A DNA stretch of 64,000 nt from Pseudomonadota bacterium (GTDB lineage Bacteria > Pseudomonadota > Gammaproteobacteria > Xanthomonadales > Xanthomonadaceae), in the NCBI GenBank assembly GCA_018242445.1, contig JAFEBW010000023.1, positions 28,783-92,782 on the forward strand, given 5' to 3'. Under the pieces are notes generated by a model. The model did no database searches and had not been told where the DNA came from. It saw only the letters and a list, made by a program, of their open reading frames with translations. Every line of letters starts with the position of its first letter. Position 1 is the first letter of the stretch. This document shows, piece by piece, positions 21,277-30,800 of the stretch. A program made the position numbers and the translations under genes.

Positions 21277-21320
21277 GCAGAACGCTGTACCCTCACCCTT
21301 CCAGCACAACTCGTTTCGGC

Positions 21321-21468
21321 CCCTTCCCCCGCAAGCGGGGGTGATGAGGCGCGCTTGCGAACTGCCGGTGGCAGTTCGTGCGCCGAAGAACGCCCGACAG
21401 GGCCGGAAGGCTGGGATGGGGGTGCGCCAGCCCCCACCCCAACCCTCCCCCGCAAGCGGGGGAGGGAG
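21321..21468 (+). repeat. Modular hairpin element, long form (copy 1)
   Basis: An about 148-bp element in the gap between the M13 and methyltransferase genes. In order: terminal hairpin CCCCCGCAAGCGGGGG; long hairpin A at 21348-21384 with core AACTGCC-GGT-GGCAGTT and outer arms GGCGC/GCGCC; the linker GAAGAACGCCC; a GGGATGGGGG/CCCCCACCCC hairpin; and a second CCCCCGCAAGCGGGGG hairpin. Copies or parts recur at 25701, 31127, 33058, 33181 and 59437. Confidence 0.8.
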
Positions 21469-21589
21469 TTTCGATGCAAGCTCTTTCATAACGCGAGCGG
21501 CACCAATCATCAGGCGCAATCTTGACGCGCCACGCCGATATGCCGACGATGCGGCGCATTGGCCATTCAACGTGGCCGGGCACCCATCC

Positions 21590-22333
21590 ATGAACGATCT
21601 GCAAGCATTCTTCGAGGCCAACGACGGCCGCCTGATCCACAAGTGGATGCACTACTTCGAGGTGTACGACCGCCATTTCGCGCGCTTCCGCGGTACCGAC
21701 GTGCATGTGCTGGAGTTCGGCGTCTCGCAGGGCGGCTCGCTGGACATGTGGCGCGACTACTTCGGCCCGCGCTGCCGGATCTTCGGTGCCGACATCAACC
21801 CGCACTGCAAGACGCTGGAAAACGAACACGCGCGCATCTTCATCGGCGACCAGGAGGATCGCGGCTTCCTGCGCTCGCTGGCGCAGCAGATCCCGCGCGT
21901 GGACATCCTGATCGACGACGGCGGCCACACCATGCGCCAGCAGATCGCCACCTTCGAGGAGCTGTTCGGCCACGTCAGTCCGAACGGCGTGTACCTGTGC
22001 GAAGACATCCATACGTCGTACTGGAAGCGCTGGGGCGGCGGGCATCGCCGGCGCGGCAGCTTCGTCGAGTACGCCAAGGGCTTCATCGACCGCATCCATG
22101 CCTGGCATTCGGAATCGCCGACGCTGGCCGTGGACGACTTCACCCGTTCGGCGCACTCGCTGCACTGGTACGACAGCATCCTCGTCATCGAAAAACGCCC
22201 GATGACCGCGCCCGAGCACCGCAAGACCGGCGCCGCCAGCATCCCCGACTACCAGCCGCCGAGCTGGCGCGCATCCACGCGCCTGACATCGCGCCTGCGT
22301 CGCGCCATCGGCATGGATGAACCAGCGCGCTGA
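21590..22333 (+). CDS. Class I SAM-dependent methyltransferase-like protein
   Basis: A 247-aa protein with a Rossmann methyltransferase core: motif I region VLEFGVSQGGSL, an acidic strand end FGADINP, and IDILIDDGGHT-type segment VDILIDDGGHTM. It resembles CmcI/Methyltransf_24-type enzymes, some of which modify sugars or antibiotics, but the substrate is not readable. The C-terminal 40 residues are basic. The start at 21590 has no clear ribosome site. It stands alone between repeats and the inactive M13 gene. Confidence 0.7.
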   Translation: MNDLQAFFEANDGRLIHKWMHYFEVYDRHFARFRGTDVHVLEFGVSQGGSLDMWRDYFGPRCRIFGADINPHCKTLENEHARIFIGDQEDRGFLRSLAQQIPRVDILIDDGGHTMRQQIATFEELFGHVSPNGVYLCEDIHTSYWKRWGGGHRRRGSFVEYAKGFIDRIHAWHSESPTLAVDDFTRSAHSLHWYDSILVIEKRPMTAPEHRKTGAASIPDYQPPSWRASTRLTSRLRRAIGMDEPAR

Positions 22334-22443
22334 AGCGGCTGGCTCCGGCACGCATCCCGATCATCCTGAATCCCGGCTTGCGCACACGGCGGGCGCTTGG
22401 GCTCGCCTTGCTAAACTAGCGCATTCACCCAAGGAGACCCTCG

Positions 22444-24459
22444 ATGATCCGTGCGCGCCACGCCTTGCTGCTCGCCCCGATGCTGTTGTTGGTTCCTGCG
22501 GCTCCCAGCGCCATCGCCAAGGCGAAACCCAAGGCACGCAAGGCCCCTGCCGCGCACATCGCCGCCGTCGCGCCGGCCTGCACGGACTACTACGACTACG
22601 CCAACGCGGCGTGGCTGAAGGCCAATCCCGCGCCGGAAGCAGGCGCGATCTCCGCGCTCGGCATCCTGCGCGCCAAGGCGCGCGACGACGAGCGCACGTT
22701 GCTCGACAGTCTGTCGCACAGTGCGACGGATGATTCCGGGCGCGCGCTGGGCACGCTGTGGAGCGAGGGCATGAACACCGCCGCGGTGGATGCCGCCGGT
22801 GTGACGCCGCTGCAAGCGACCTTCGCGCGCATCGCCGCGATCCGCAAGAACAAGGATCTGCCCGCTGCCATCGCCGATCTGCATGCGGCCGGCATCCCGG
22901 TGCTGTTCCGCATCGCCGCCGATGGCGACGCGCGAGATCCCGACCTGCGCATCGCTTACCTGAGTCAAGGCGGCCTGGGCCTGCCCGACCCGGCGTTCTA
23001 CACCCGCACCGACGCGGAAACCCGCGACGTGCTTGGCCGCTACCGCACCTATGTGCAGGCCATCCTGCAAGCGACGGGCACGCCGGCCGACCAGGTGTCG
23101 GTGCAGTCGGGCTGGGTGATTTCGATGGAGATGGAACTCGCGCAGCACTCGCAGGGGCTGGCGCAGCAGAACGATCCAGGCAATTCCTATCGTTCGTTGT
23201 CGGCGGCCGATCTGCAGAAGGCCTATCCGCATTTCGAACTGGCGAAGTTCCTGAAGGCGCAAGGCGTGAAGGATGCTCCGGTTTCCCTTTCGCAGACCGA
23301 TTTCTTCGACGCCGCCGACGGCATGCTCGCCAACACTCCCGTCGAACAGTGGCAGGCCTACCTGCGCTTCCATGCCGCCAGCGCGATGGCGCCCTACCTG
23401 TCGGCGCCGCTGCGCGATGCGCACTTCCAGATGTACGACCGCCTGCTCGCCGGTCTGGCGCAAGCCGGCGACCGCGCGCAGCAGGTGCAATACGCCATCG
23501 ACCATGCCTTGCCCGCGCAGATGGGCCACGCCTTCGCGCAGCGCTATCTCACCCCGGCGACGAAGCAGGCCGCGACGGCGGTGGCCGACGCCATGCGCGA
23601 TGCCATGAAGAAGGCGATCGCGGGCAACCCGTGGATGGACGACGCCACCCGCGCTGCCGCGCAGTCCAAGCTCGACAAGCTGCGCATCGAGATCGGCGAA
23701 CCCGCGCAGGCGCCCACCGTCACCGGCCTCAAGCTCGGCCAGGGTTATGGCGCCGACATGCTGGCGGTGGCCGGATGGCAGCACCGGCAGGAGATGGCGA
23801 CGATCGGCCAGCGCTCCACCGATCGTCCGTGGCGGGTTCCGCCGCAGGTGCCCGACATCTCCTACAGCCTGCTGGGCAACCGCCTCATCGTCACCGCCGC
23901 CATCCTGCGCGCGCCGGTGTTCGACGACGGCATGAATGCGGCCCGTCGCTTCGGCGCGCTGGGCACGCTGATCGGCCACCAGTTGCACAACGCCATCGCC
24001 GGCAAGGGCCGCTCGGTGGATGCCACGGGGCAACTGCGCGATTGGTGGTCGCCGCAGGCGACCAGCGCCTTCGAGCAGCGCACATCGCCGATCATCGCCC
24101 AGTACGACGCCTACACGGTGGATGCCGCAAAACGCGTCGATGGCTCGCGCACGCGCGACGAAAACCTCGCCGACCTCGGCGGGCTGGAACTGGCACTGCA
24201 GGCCTTCACGGCGAGCCAACCGTCGGGCAAGGCTGCGACCACCGCCGAGGATCGCGATTTCTTCGACGCCTACGCCGGCCTGTGGGCGCGCAGCACCGCA
24301 TCGGAAGTTGCCGCCGCATGGGCCGCTTCGGCGGTGCAGGCGCCGGCGAAGTACCGGGTGAACGGCGTGCTGGCCAACACGGCGGAATTCGCCAGGACCC
24401 ACGCCTGCAAGGCCGGGGAGCCGATGGCGATCAAGGCCGGCGTGACGATCTGGCGTTGA
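22444..24459 (+). CDS. M13-family protein with destroyed zinc motif (pseudo-peptidase)
   Basis: A 671-aa exported M13 homologue with signal peptide and a basic Ala/Lys linker (about 25-40). The fold-wide landmarks are kept (NAAWLKANPAP, GWVISMEMELA, ENLADLGG with Glu 573), but the zinc site HExxH reads HQLHN (512-516): the catalytic Glu is Gln and the second zinc His is Asn. The substrate strand NAYYNP...NEIVFPA is replaced by SYSLLGNRLIVTAA. The frame is intact over the full length and GGAG precedes the ATG, so it is a maintained non-catalytic protein, not a decaying gene. Possible roles are peptide binding or regulation of the active paralogues. Confidence 0.9.
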   Translation: MIRARHALLLAPMLLLVPAAPSAIAKAKPKARKAPAAHIAAVAPACTDYYDYANAAWLKANPAPEAGAISALGILRAKARDDERTLLDSLSHSATDDSGRALGTLWSEGMNTAAVDAAGVTPLQATFARIAAIRKNKDLPAAIADLHAAGIPVLFRIAADGDARDPDLRIAYLSQGGLGLPDPAFYTRTDAETRDVLGRYRTYVQAILQATGTPADQVSVQSGWVISMEMELAQHSQGLAQQNDPGNSYRSLSAADLQKAYPHFELAKFLKAQGVKDAPVSLSQTDFFDAADGMLANTPVEQWQAYLRFHAASAMAPYLSAPLRDAHFQMYDRLLAGLAQAGDRAQQVQYAIDHALPAQMGHAFAQRYLTPATKQAATAVADAMRDAMKKAIAGNPWMDDATRAAAQSKLDKLRIEIGEPAQAPTVTGLKLGQGYGADMLAVAGWQHRQEMATIGQRSTDRPWRVPPQVPDISYSLLGNRLIVTAAILRAPVFDDGMNAARRFGALGTLIGHQLHNAIAGKGRSVDATGQLRDWWSPQATSAFEQRTSPIIAQYDAYTVDAAKRVDGSRTRDENLADLGGLELALQAFTASQPSGKAATTAEDRDFFDAYAGLWARSTASEVAAAWAASAVQAPAKYRVNGVLANTAEFARTHACKAGEPMAIKAGVTIWR

Positions 24460-24502
24460 GCCGGATCAAGTCGTGAGCCATTCGTCCGCGATGATTGCGC
24501 AG

Positions 24503-24527
24503 ACGCTTCGCTAATTTGCCGAAGCGT
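24503..24527. terminator. Hairpin between convergent M13-like and rhomboid genes
   Basis: An 8-bp stem ACGCTTCG/CGAAGCGT with a 9-nt loop lies between the stops of two convergent genes. There is no U-run, so activity as a terminator is uncertain. Confidence 0.35.
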
Positions 24528-24533
24528 TGCGCT

Positions 24534-25196
24534 TCAGATCTTGAAGCTGCGCCCGCGCTTGCGGAACGGCGGCTGCCCGCGCCAGTAGCGGATCACCAAC
24601 CAGCCGAACAACATGCCGCCCAGATGCGCGAAATGGGCGATGTTGCCGCCGATGCCGGTCACGCCCATCAGCAGCTCCAGCGCGCCGTAACCGATCACCA
24701 GCGTGCGCGCGCTCATTGGGATCGGCGGAAACAGCAGCATCACCCGCTGCCGCGGGAACAGCATGCCGTAAGCCAGCAACAGGCCGAACACGCCGCCCGA
24801 AGCGCCCAGCACCGGGCTGGAGATATCCATCAGCGCCGCCCAGCCGAGGTAGGTCAGGCCGGCACCGACCACGCAGATCAGGTAATAGGTGAGGAAACGC
24901 TGCGTGCCCCAGGTGTATTCCAGCGGCGCGCCGAACATCAGCAGCGCGAACATGTTGAAGAAGATGTGCGCCAGCCCGCCGTGCAGGAAGCCGTAGGTGA
25001 GCAACTGCCACGGCATGAAGCCCACACCGGATGGCAGCGCATCCAGGCCGAACGCGGCGGGGTTCATCCCGAGCGGCCACAGATAGAAAGCCGTGAAGAA
25101 TCCCGTACCCGCAGGATCGATCAACTGCTGCAACAGGAACAGGCCGCCATTGAGCCACAGCAGGATCTGGATGCCTTTCGGCAAGTGGTTGAACAT
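24534..25196 (-). CDS. Rhomboid family intramembrane serine protease
   Basis: A 220-aa inner-membrane protease. The catalytic serine is in GASGG (S133) and the catalytic histidine in AHLGG (H191). The conserved loop segment LLTYGFLHGGLAHIFFNMFAL (helix 2, His 76 and Asn 81) is complete. Six membrane helices are evident, the minimal bacterial rhomboid core, with a basic C-terminus. The start at 25196 has GGAG 5 nt upstream; a longer reading from 25250 is unlikely. Substrates are not predictable. Confidence 0.93.
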   Translation of the reverse strand: MFNHLPKGIQILLWLNGGLFLLQQLIDPAGTGFFTAFYLWPLGMNPAAFGLDALPSGVGFMPWQLLTYGFLHGGLAHIFFNMFALLMFGAPLEYTWGTQRFLTYYLICVVGAGLTYLGWAALMDISSPVLGASGGVFGLLLAYGMLFPRQRVMLLFPPIPMSARTLVIGYGALELLMGVTGIGGNIAHFAHLGGMLFGWLVIRYWRGQPPFRKRGRSFKI

Positions 25197-25280
25197 GCGC
25201 ACTCCGCACCAGCGAAGCCGCCATGATACCGGTACCGCGTCGCATTTCATTGCAGCGCAACGACGAATTCCGGCGATGAT

Positions 25281-25694
25281 TCAGCCTCGTGGCGGCGCCC
25301 ACAGCATGGCATCGAGGTCGGCCTCGGCCCGCCGCAGGCCGCGCACCCGCCCGTTCTCGACCGCTACGCCCTCGGCCCGCAGGCGTTGCATCTGTTCGCG
25401 ATGGCCGGGCGAATCCGGCGGCAAGGCGATGCGCCCGTCGCTGCGCAGCACGCGGTGCCAAGGCAGGTTCGGGTCGTCGCTGTTCGACAGGATCCTCGCC
25501 ACCAGCCGCGCCCGTCCGGGCAGCCCGGCGCGGCGCGCGACCACGCCGTAGCCGGCGACGCTGCCGGCGGGGATCGCACGGATCGCCGCGAGGATGAACG
25601 CTTGGGCCGCCGTGCCAGTGATGGTTCTTCGTTTGGCGTCCTGCGCTCGCGTGAATGTGACCGAAGTTTCTGCCCGCCGCGCATCACTCTGCAA
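25281..25694 (-). CDS. atl: Alkyltransferase-like protein (ATL, MGMT family)
   Basis: A small MGMT-like DNA-binding protein. The reactive cysteine of PCHRV is replaced: it reads PWHRV (W79-H80), the hallmark of ATL proteins that bind O6-alkylguanine and hand the lesion to nucleotide excision repair. The helix-turn-helix and arginine-finger region (GYGVVARRAGLPGRARLVAR) are complete. No ATG, GTG or TTG lies between the domain and an in-frame TTG at 25694; AAGGAG sits 4 nt before that TTG. This ribosome site is the edge of an intergenic repeat, so the start is unusual and uncertain. Confidence 0.75.
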   Translation of the reverse strand: MQSDARRAETSVTFTRAQDAKRRTITGTAAQAFILAAIRAIPAGSVAGYGVVARRAGLPGRARLVARILSNSDDPNLPWHRVLRSDGRIALPPDSPGHREQMQRLRAEGVAVENGRVRGLRRAEADLDAMLWAPPRG

Positions 25695-25700
25695 TCGACT

Positions 25701-25860
25701 CCTTCCCCCGCTTGCGGGGGCAGGCTGGGATGGGGGCTGATTTTCGCGGTGCTTCCCCCCACCCCAACCATCCAGCCCCACCGAGCGTTCTTCGGCGCGC
25801 GAACTGCCACCGGCAGTTCGCAAACGCGCCTCATCACCGCCCGCAAGCGGGGGAGGGAGT
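25701..25860 (-). repeat. Modular hairpin element, long form (copy 2)
   Basis: An about 160-bp copy in minus orientation between atl and the orphan gene. It carries terminal hairpins (CCCCCGCTTGCGGGGG at 25704-25719 and its partner near 25850), the GGGATGGGGG/CCCCCACCCC hairpin, and hairpin A with core AACTGCC-ACC/GGT-GGCAGTT (about 25790-25830). Its left edge supplies the AAGGAG in front of the atl TTG. Confidence 0.8.
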
Positions 25861-25919
25861 TTTTTGCAGATCCTTTCATTCTCCGGGGTGGTGCCAGTCA
25901 CTTTCATCGTTCGCGGCAT

Positions 25920-25959
25920 TGGTCTGGTCGCAGGCATGGCGTTAGCATAAGCCAGACCA
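25920..25959. promoter_or_regulatory. Perfect 8-bp inverted repeat before the orphan gene
   Basis: TGGTCTGG (25920-25927) and CCAGACCA (25952-25959) are 24 bp apart, ending 14 bp before the start codon at 25974. It could be a repressor operator or an mRNA stem at the 5' end of the putative SIR2-TIR/nSTAND/SLOG cluster. No known regulator is recognised. Confidence 0.3.
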
Positions 25960-25973
25960 CCCACGGGGCCGAC

Positions 25974-26381
25974 ATGCTCACCTTCGAATCCATCCGCGGC
26001 CACCTGCTCGCGCGCTATCCCATCACCACCAGCGAGCCCTACCTCGTGTGCGTGCGGCTGTCGTTGAACGAGGGCCGCCGCCACCAGAGCATCTACCTGA
26101 CCGAACTGGAGCACGAGGACGGCCGCCGCTTCCTGCGCGTGAGCACGGTGCTGGGCCCGACCACCGGCGTGGATCTGCGCCGCGCGCTGGCCTTCAACTG
26201 GGAAAGCCCGATGGGCTACCTCGCGATCAGCCCGCTCGACGGCGTGCCCTACCTGCAACTATGCGAGAACCGCCCCTACGAGGGCCTGGATGCCGCGGAA
26301 ATCGACCGCCTCGTGCTGGAGATCGGCGGCGTGGGCGACCGCATCGAGCACCGCCTCACCGCGGGCGGCGACCTGATGTAG
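25974..26381 (+). CDS. Orphan 135-aa cytoplasmic protein
   Basis: Not recognised with confidence. A 135-aa soluble protein beginning MLTFESIRGHLLARYP. Its alpha/beta pattern (N-terminal helix, then YLVCVRLSL, SIYLTELE, RFLRVSTVLG strands, a segment YLAISPLDG, C-terminal helix) resembles the YbjN/type III-chaperone-like fold, which often acts as a partner-binding module. There are no catalytic motifs. It lies 94 nt before the SIR2-TIR gene on the same strand, with no terminator between, so it may be the first gene of that cluster. Confidence 0.7.
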   Translation: MLTFESIRGHLLARYPITTSEPYLVCVRLSLNEGRRHQSIYLTELEHEDGRRFLRVSTVLGPTTGVDLRRALAFNWESPMGYLAISPLDGVPYLQLCENRPYEGLDAAEIDRLVLEIGGVGDRIEHRLTAGGDLM

Positions 26382-26475
26382 CCGCACTCGAAATTACCAG
26401 CCCGCCATCGGGCGGCGTTACACTCGCCGGCCTGAGTTTGTGCGACGTCGATTTTCCTGGGGAAGGATGCGCACG

Positions 26476-27864
26476 ATGACGCAAACGGCTGCCACGGCAC
26501 TGCTCCGGGATTTCGACGACGACGCCTGGGACGACCTGCTCAACTACATCGAGGAGCGTCGGGTCATCCCGATCATCGGGCCGGATTTGCTGCGCGTGCA
26601 AACCGACCGCGGCCTGCGCCCGCTGTACGAATGGCTGGCCGAGCGGCTGGCCGCCAAGCTCGGCGTGGACGCGACCGCGCTGCCGCAACCGCTCACCCTC
26701 AACGACGTGATGTGCTCCTACCTCGGCCAGCGCGGCCGCCGCGAGGAGGCCTACACGCGGCTGCGCTCGATCATGCGCGAGGTGGATTTCGAACCGCCGC
26801 AGGCGCTGCTGCAACTGGCGCAGATCGCCGACTTCGACCTGTTCGTCACCACCACCTTCGACCCGCTGCTGGAAAAAGCCGTCAACCGCGAGCGGTACGG
26901 CGGGCAGCCGTCCACGGAGGTCATCGCCTACGCGCCCAACCGCGTCGCCGACCTGCCATGCGAACGCGGGCAGTTGCAGCGCACCGTGGTCTATCACCTG
27001 CTCGGGCGGCTCTCGGCCTCGCCGACCTACGTGCTGTCCGACGAGGACATGCTCGAGTTCATCTGCGCCTTGCAGTCCGAGCACCTCACCCCGGAAAAAC
27101 TTTTCCACGAACTCGAACACAACCACCTGCTGCTGATCGGCAGCGATTTCTCCAACTGGCTGGCGCGATTGTTCCTGCGCATGGCCAAGCGCCAGCGCCT
27201 GTCCGATCCGCGCGAAGTCACCGAAGTATTGGCCGACGATCACACCCTGCAGGACGGTCGCCTCGTCGCCTTCCTGCAACAGGTCAGCGTGCGCACCCGC
27301 GTGTACGGCGGCGCCGAGGCCTTCGTGGCCGAATTGCACGCGCGCTGGATGCAGCGGCAGCGCCCGTCGCAACCGGGCAGCGGCAGCAATCAGGCGCCGC
27401 AGCGCTTCCTGCCGCCCGCCCGCGAGATGCCGGCCAACGCGGTGTTCATCAGCTACGCGCGCGAGGATCTGCCGGCGGTGCAGAAGCTCAAGGCCGCGCT
27501 GGACGCGGCCGGCATCGTCACCTGGTTCGACATGGACCGGCTCGAAGGCGGCGACGATTACGACCACAAGATCCGCGCCAACATCGCCCGTTGCAGCTAT
27601 TTCCTGCCGGTGATCTCGGCGACCACCCAGCGCCGCCACGAAGCCTATTTCCGCCGCGAATGGAGCTACGCGGTCGATCGCGCCCGCAACATCGCCGAGG
27701 GCGCGGTGTTCATCCTGCCGACCTGCATCGACGACACCCCGGAAATGCAGGCGCTGGTGCCGGACGTGTTCCGCGCCCTGCACTTCTCGCGCCTGCCCGG
27801 CGGCGAGCCGTCGCCGGAGTTCATCCGTCGCCTGCAGGACCTGTTCAGCGGGAGTAAGGCATGA
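26476..27864 (+). CDS. SIR2-like / TIR fusion protein
   Basis: A 462-aa predicted cytoplasmic NAD-linked effector. The N-terminal half (about 15-290) is SIR2-like: IPIIGPDLL (31-39, a degenerate form of the GxGxS NAD loop), FVTTTFDPLLEKA (123-135), YHLLGRL (173-179), LLLIGSDFSNWLAR (218-231). A low-complexity linker (295-315) joins a TIR domain (321-455): NAVFISYARED, GIVTWFDMDRLEGGDDY, and FRREW (E395 is the candidate catalytic Glu). Both folds are NAD-degrading effectors in other immune systems. The start at 26476 has AAGGA 8 nt upstream. Its stop overlaps the next start (ATGA). Confidence 0.85.
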   Translation: MTQTAATALLRDFDDDAWDDLLNYIEERRVIPIIGPDLLRVQTDRGLRPLYEWLAERLAAKLGVDATALPQPLTLNDVMCSYLGQRGRREEAYTRLRSIMREVDFEPPQALLQLAQIADFDLFVTTTFDPLLEKAVNRERYGGQPSTEVIAYAPNRVADLPCERGQLQRTVVYHLLGRLSASPTYVLSDEDMLEFICALQSEHLTPEKLFHELEHNHLLLIGSDFSNWLARLFLRMAKRQRLSDPREVTEVLADDHTLQDGRLVAFLQQVSVRTRVYGGAEAFVAELHARWMQRQRPSQPGSGSNQAPQRFLPPAREMPANAVFISYAREDLPAVQKLKAALDAAGIVTWFDMDRLEGGDDYDHKIRANIARCSYFLPVISATTQRRHEAYFRREWSYAVDRARNIAEGAVFILPTCIDDTPEMQALVPDVFRALHFSRLPGGEPSPEFIRRLQDLFSGSKA

Positions 27865-30800
27865 ACGACGCCGGCATGAACGACAGCAAGCATCAAACTC
27901 GCGCCGCCGATGCCGTCGCCATCGACCCGCAGAACCCGTGGCTGGGGCTGTTCTCGTATTCGGAGGAATCGCGCGCCTATTTCCACGGCCGCGACGAGGA
28001 AGCCGCCGAGCTGTGCCGGCGCGTGCAGCGCAAATTGCTCACCGTGCTGTTCGGCCAGTCGGGCCTCGGCAAAACCTCGCTGCTGCGCGCCGGCGTGGTG
28101 CCGCGCCTGCGCGCGGAGGGCTACTGCCCGGTGTACGTGCGCATCGACTACGCGCCCGACTCGCCCGCGCCTTCCGAGCAGATCAAGCAGGCGATCTTCC
28201 GCGCCAGCGCCGAGGTCGGCGCGTGGTCGCGCCCCGGCAGCGCGGTCGAGGGCGAATCGCTGTGGGAGTTCCTGCACCACCGCGGCGACCTGCTGCGCGA
28301 CGCCGGCGGCCACACCCTGATGCCGTTGCTGATCTTCGACCAGTTCGAGGAGATCTTCACCCTCGGCCAGGCCGACGACGCCGGCCGCCAGCGCGCGCGG
28401 CAGTTCCTCGAAGACCTCGCCGACCTCGTCGAGAACCGCCCGCCGGCGGCACTGGAAGCGCGCATCGAGGACGACGACGCGGCCGCCGAGGATTTCGATT
28501 TCGCCCGCGCCGACTACCGCGTGCTGATCGCGCTGCGCGAGGACTACCTCGCGCATCTGGAAAGCGCGAAGGCGATCATGCCCTCGATCACCCAGAACCG
28601 CATGCGGCTGGCGCGCATGACCGGCGCGCAGGCCTTGACCGCGGTGCGCAAGCCCGGCGGGAAGCTGGTCTCGCAGGAGATCGCCGAGGCCATCGTGCGC
28701 TTCGTCGCCGGCGGCTCGGAGCTGGCCAACGCCGAAGTCGAGCCGTCCCTGCTCAGCCTCGTGTGCCGCGAACTCAACACCGTGCGGCAGTCGCAACACC
28801 GCACGGAAATCTCCGCCGACCTGCTGGCCGGTTCGCGCGACAGCATTCTCAGCGAATTCTACGAGCGCGCGCTCGCCGACCAGCCCGCCGGCGTGCGCCG
28901 CGTGGTCGAGGATCTGCTGCTCACCGAATCGGGCTACCGCGAGAGCGTGGGCGAGGAGCGCGTGCTCAAGGCGCTGGCCGAGGCGGATGCACCGGCCGCT
29001 GCGCTGCCGACCCTCGTCAACCGCCGCCTGCTGCGCATCGAGGAACGCCTCGACATGCGCCGCGTCGAGCTCACCCACGACGTGCTGTGCGGCGTGGTGC
29101 TCGCCAGCCGCAACCTGCGCCACGAGCGCGAGGCGCGCGATGCCGCCGAGCACCAGCTTGCGCAGCAGCGCGAGCGCGAGGCCGCCACCCGCCGCGCGCT
29201 GGTGCGCGCGCGCCAGATCGCTGCCGTATGCGCGGTGCTGATGCTGGTGGCCGTCGCCGGCGCGATCTTCGGCTGGATCAACCTGCAACGCGCGCGCGAT
29301 GCCGAGGCGATGGCGCAGAAGTCGCGCGGCGATGCCGAGAAGATGGTCAGTTACCTGATCGACGATCTGTACGCGGAACTGGAACCGACCGGGCGACTGG
29401 AAACCCTCGGCAAGCTCGCGCACATGACGGTCGCCTATTACGACGGCCTGCCGCCGGAACTGGTCACCCCGAAAACGCAGTTGTACCGCGCGATGGCGCT
29501 GACCCGCGAAGGCGCGGCGCTGATCGAAAGCGGCCAGACCGATGCCGGATTCAAATTGCTGGAACAGGCACAGGCGGTGTTCGAAAAACTGCAAGCAGCG
29601 GGCGACCGCAGCGATGCCGTCACCTTCGGCCTGGCGCTGTCGCTCCAAAAGCGGGGCCGCACCTACCTGTTCGGTGGTCGCGGTACGCCGCAGCAACTCA
29701 CCCGCGCCACCGACCTGCTGCGCCCGCTGGTGTACAAGCCGAACGGCCCGCGCGCGGCCAAGCTGGTCTATGCCGATGCGCTGAATTTCCTCAGCCACTC
29801 GCAACCTTATGCGCAGGGCGTGAAGACCTGCGACGAGGCGCGCAAGCTGATGGCCGGCATCGGCGCCATGGACATGAGTGATCTCGATGCGGCGGCCTCG
29901 TATGCCGACATCGCCGACTCCGAGTCGCGCTTTCTGATGCAATTGAATCGCCTCGACGAGGCGCAGCAGCTCGAACAGCAGGTGTATGCCATGACCGAAC
30001 AGGTGCTCACGCGCCGCCCCGGCGACCTGCACTCGATGTGGAACCGCGACTTCGCCGCCGACCAACTGGCGCGTATCGCCGTGCGTCGCCACGACGACGC
30101 CACCGCCATGGAGTACGCGCGCAAGACGGTGCAGATCGGCGAGGATGTCGTGCGCTTCAATCCCTCCGACCTGCAAGGCTGGGGCTTCTGGCACACCGGC
30201 CTGCGGATCGTGGCCGAGCAGCAGTTCGACCAGGGCCAGATCGGCCAGGCCATCGCGACCTTGCACAGCTTGTTCGCGCTGGCGCAGGACAAACGCCTGC
30301 CATCGCCTTTGGGCATCATCGCGTGGTACCAGTGGATTCCGCTGTACAACTGGCAAGCCGCCATGGGCGACGACGCCGGCGCCGCGCAGTCGGTCAAGCG
30401 CTATGTCCGCGATGTCGGGCTGATGGTCGCGACGTTGGCACCCGACGATACGCGTCGGCAACTGCTGGCCGACCCATATACCTTGGCGATCGCCACTGTG
30501 CAATTGCGCGAGGGTGCCGATCAGGCAGCCTTGGCATCGGCTACCGCCGCCATCGCCCACACCGACACGATCGTCATCCCTGCCAGCGCCTTCAACGCCA
30601 TGACCATGCGCAACAACATCCTGCACGGCATGTTGTTCGTCGCCGCGCAGGCGCAGTTGCGGTTGGGTCACCCCGCGCAGGCCGAAGCCTTGGCGCGGCG
30701 CTGGCTGGTCATTCCGGACGATACTCGCAACATTACCGACGACCGCTTGCTCAACCGATCGTTCGCGCAGGCGATCCTCGCCCATGCCCTCGCGCTGCAA

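Noticed and set aside
22444..24459. Second M13 gene as an ordinary pseudogene
   Set aside because: No stop or frameshift over 671 codons, with signal peptide and GGAG ribosome site; only catalytic residues are lost.
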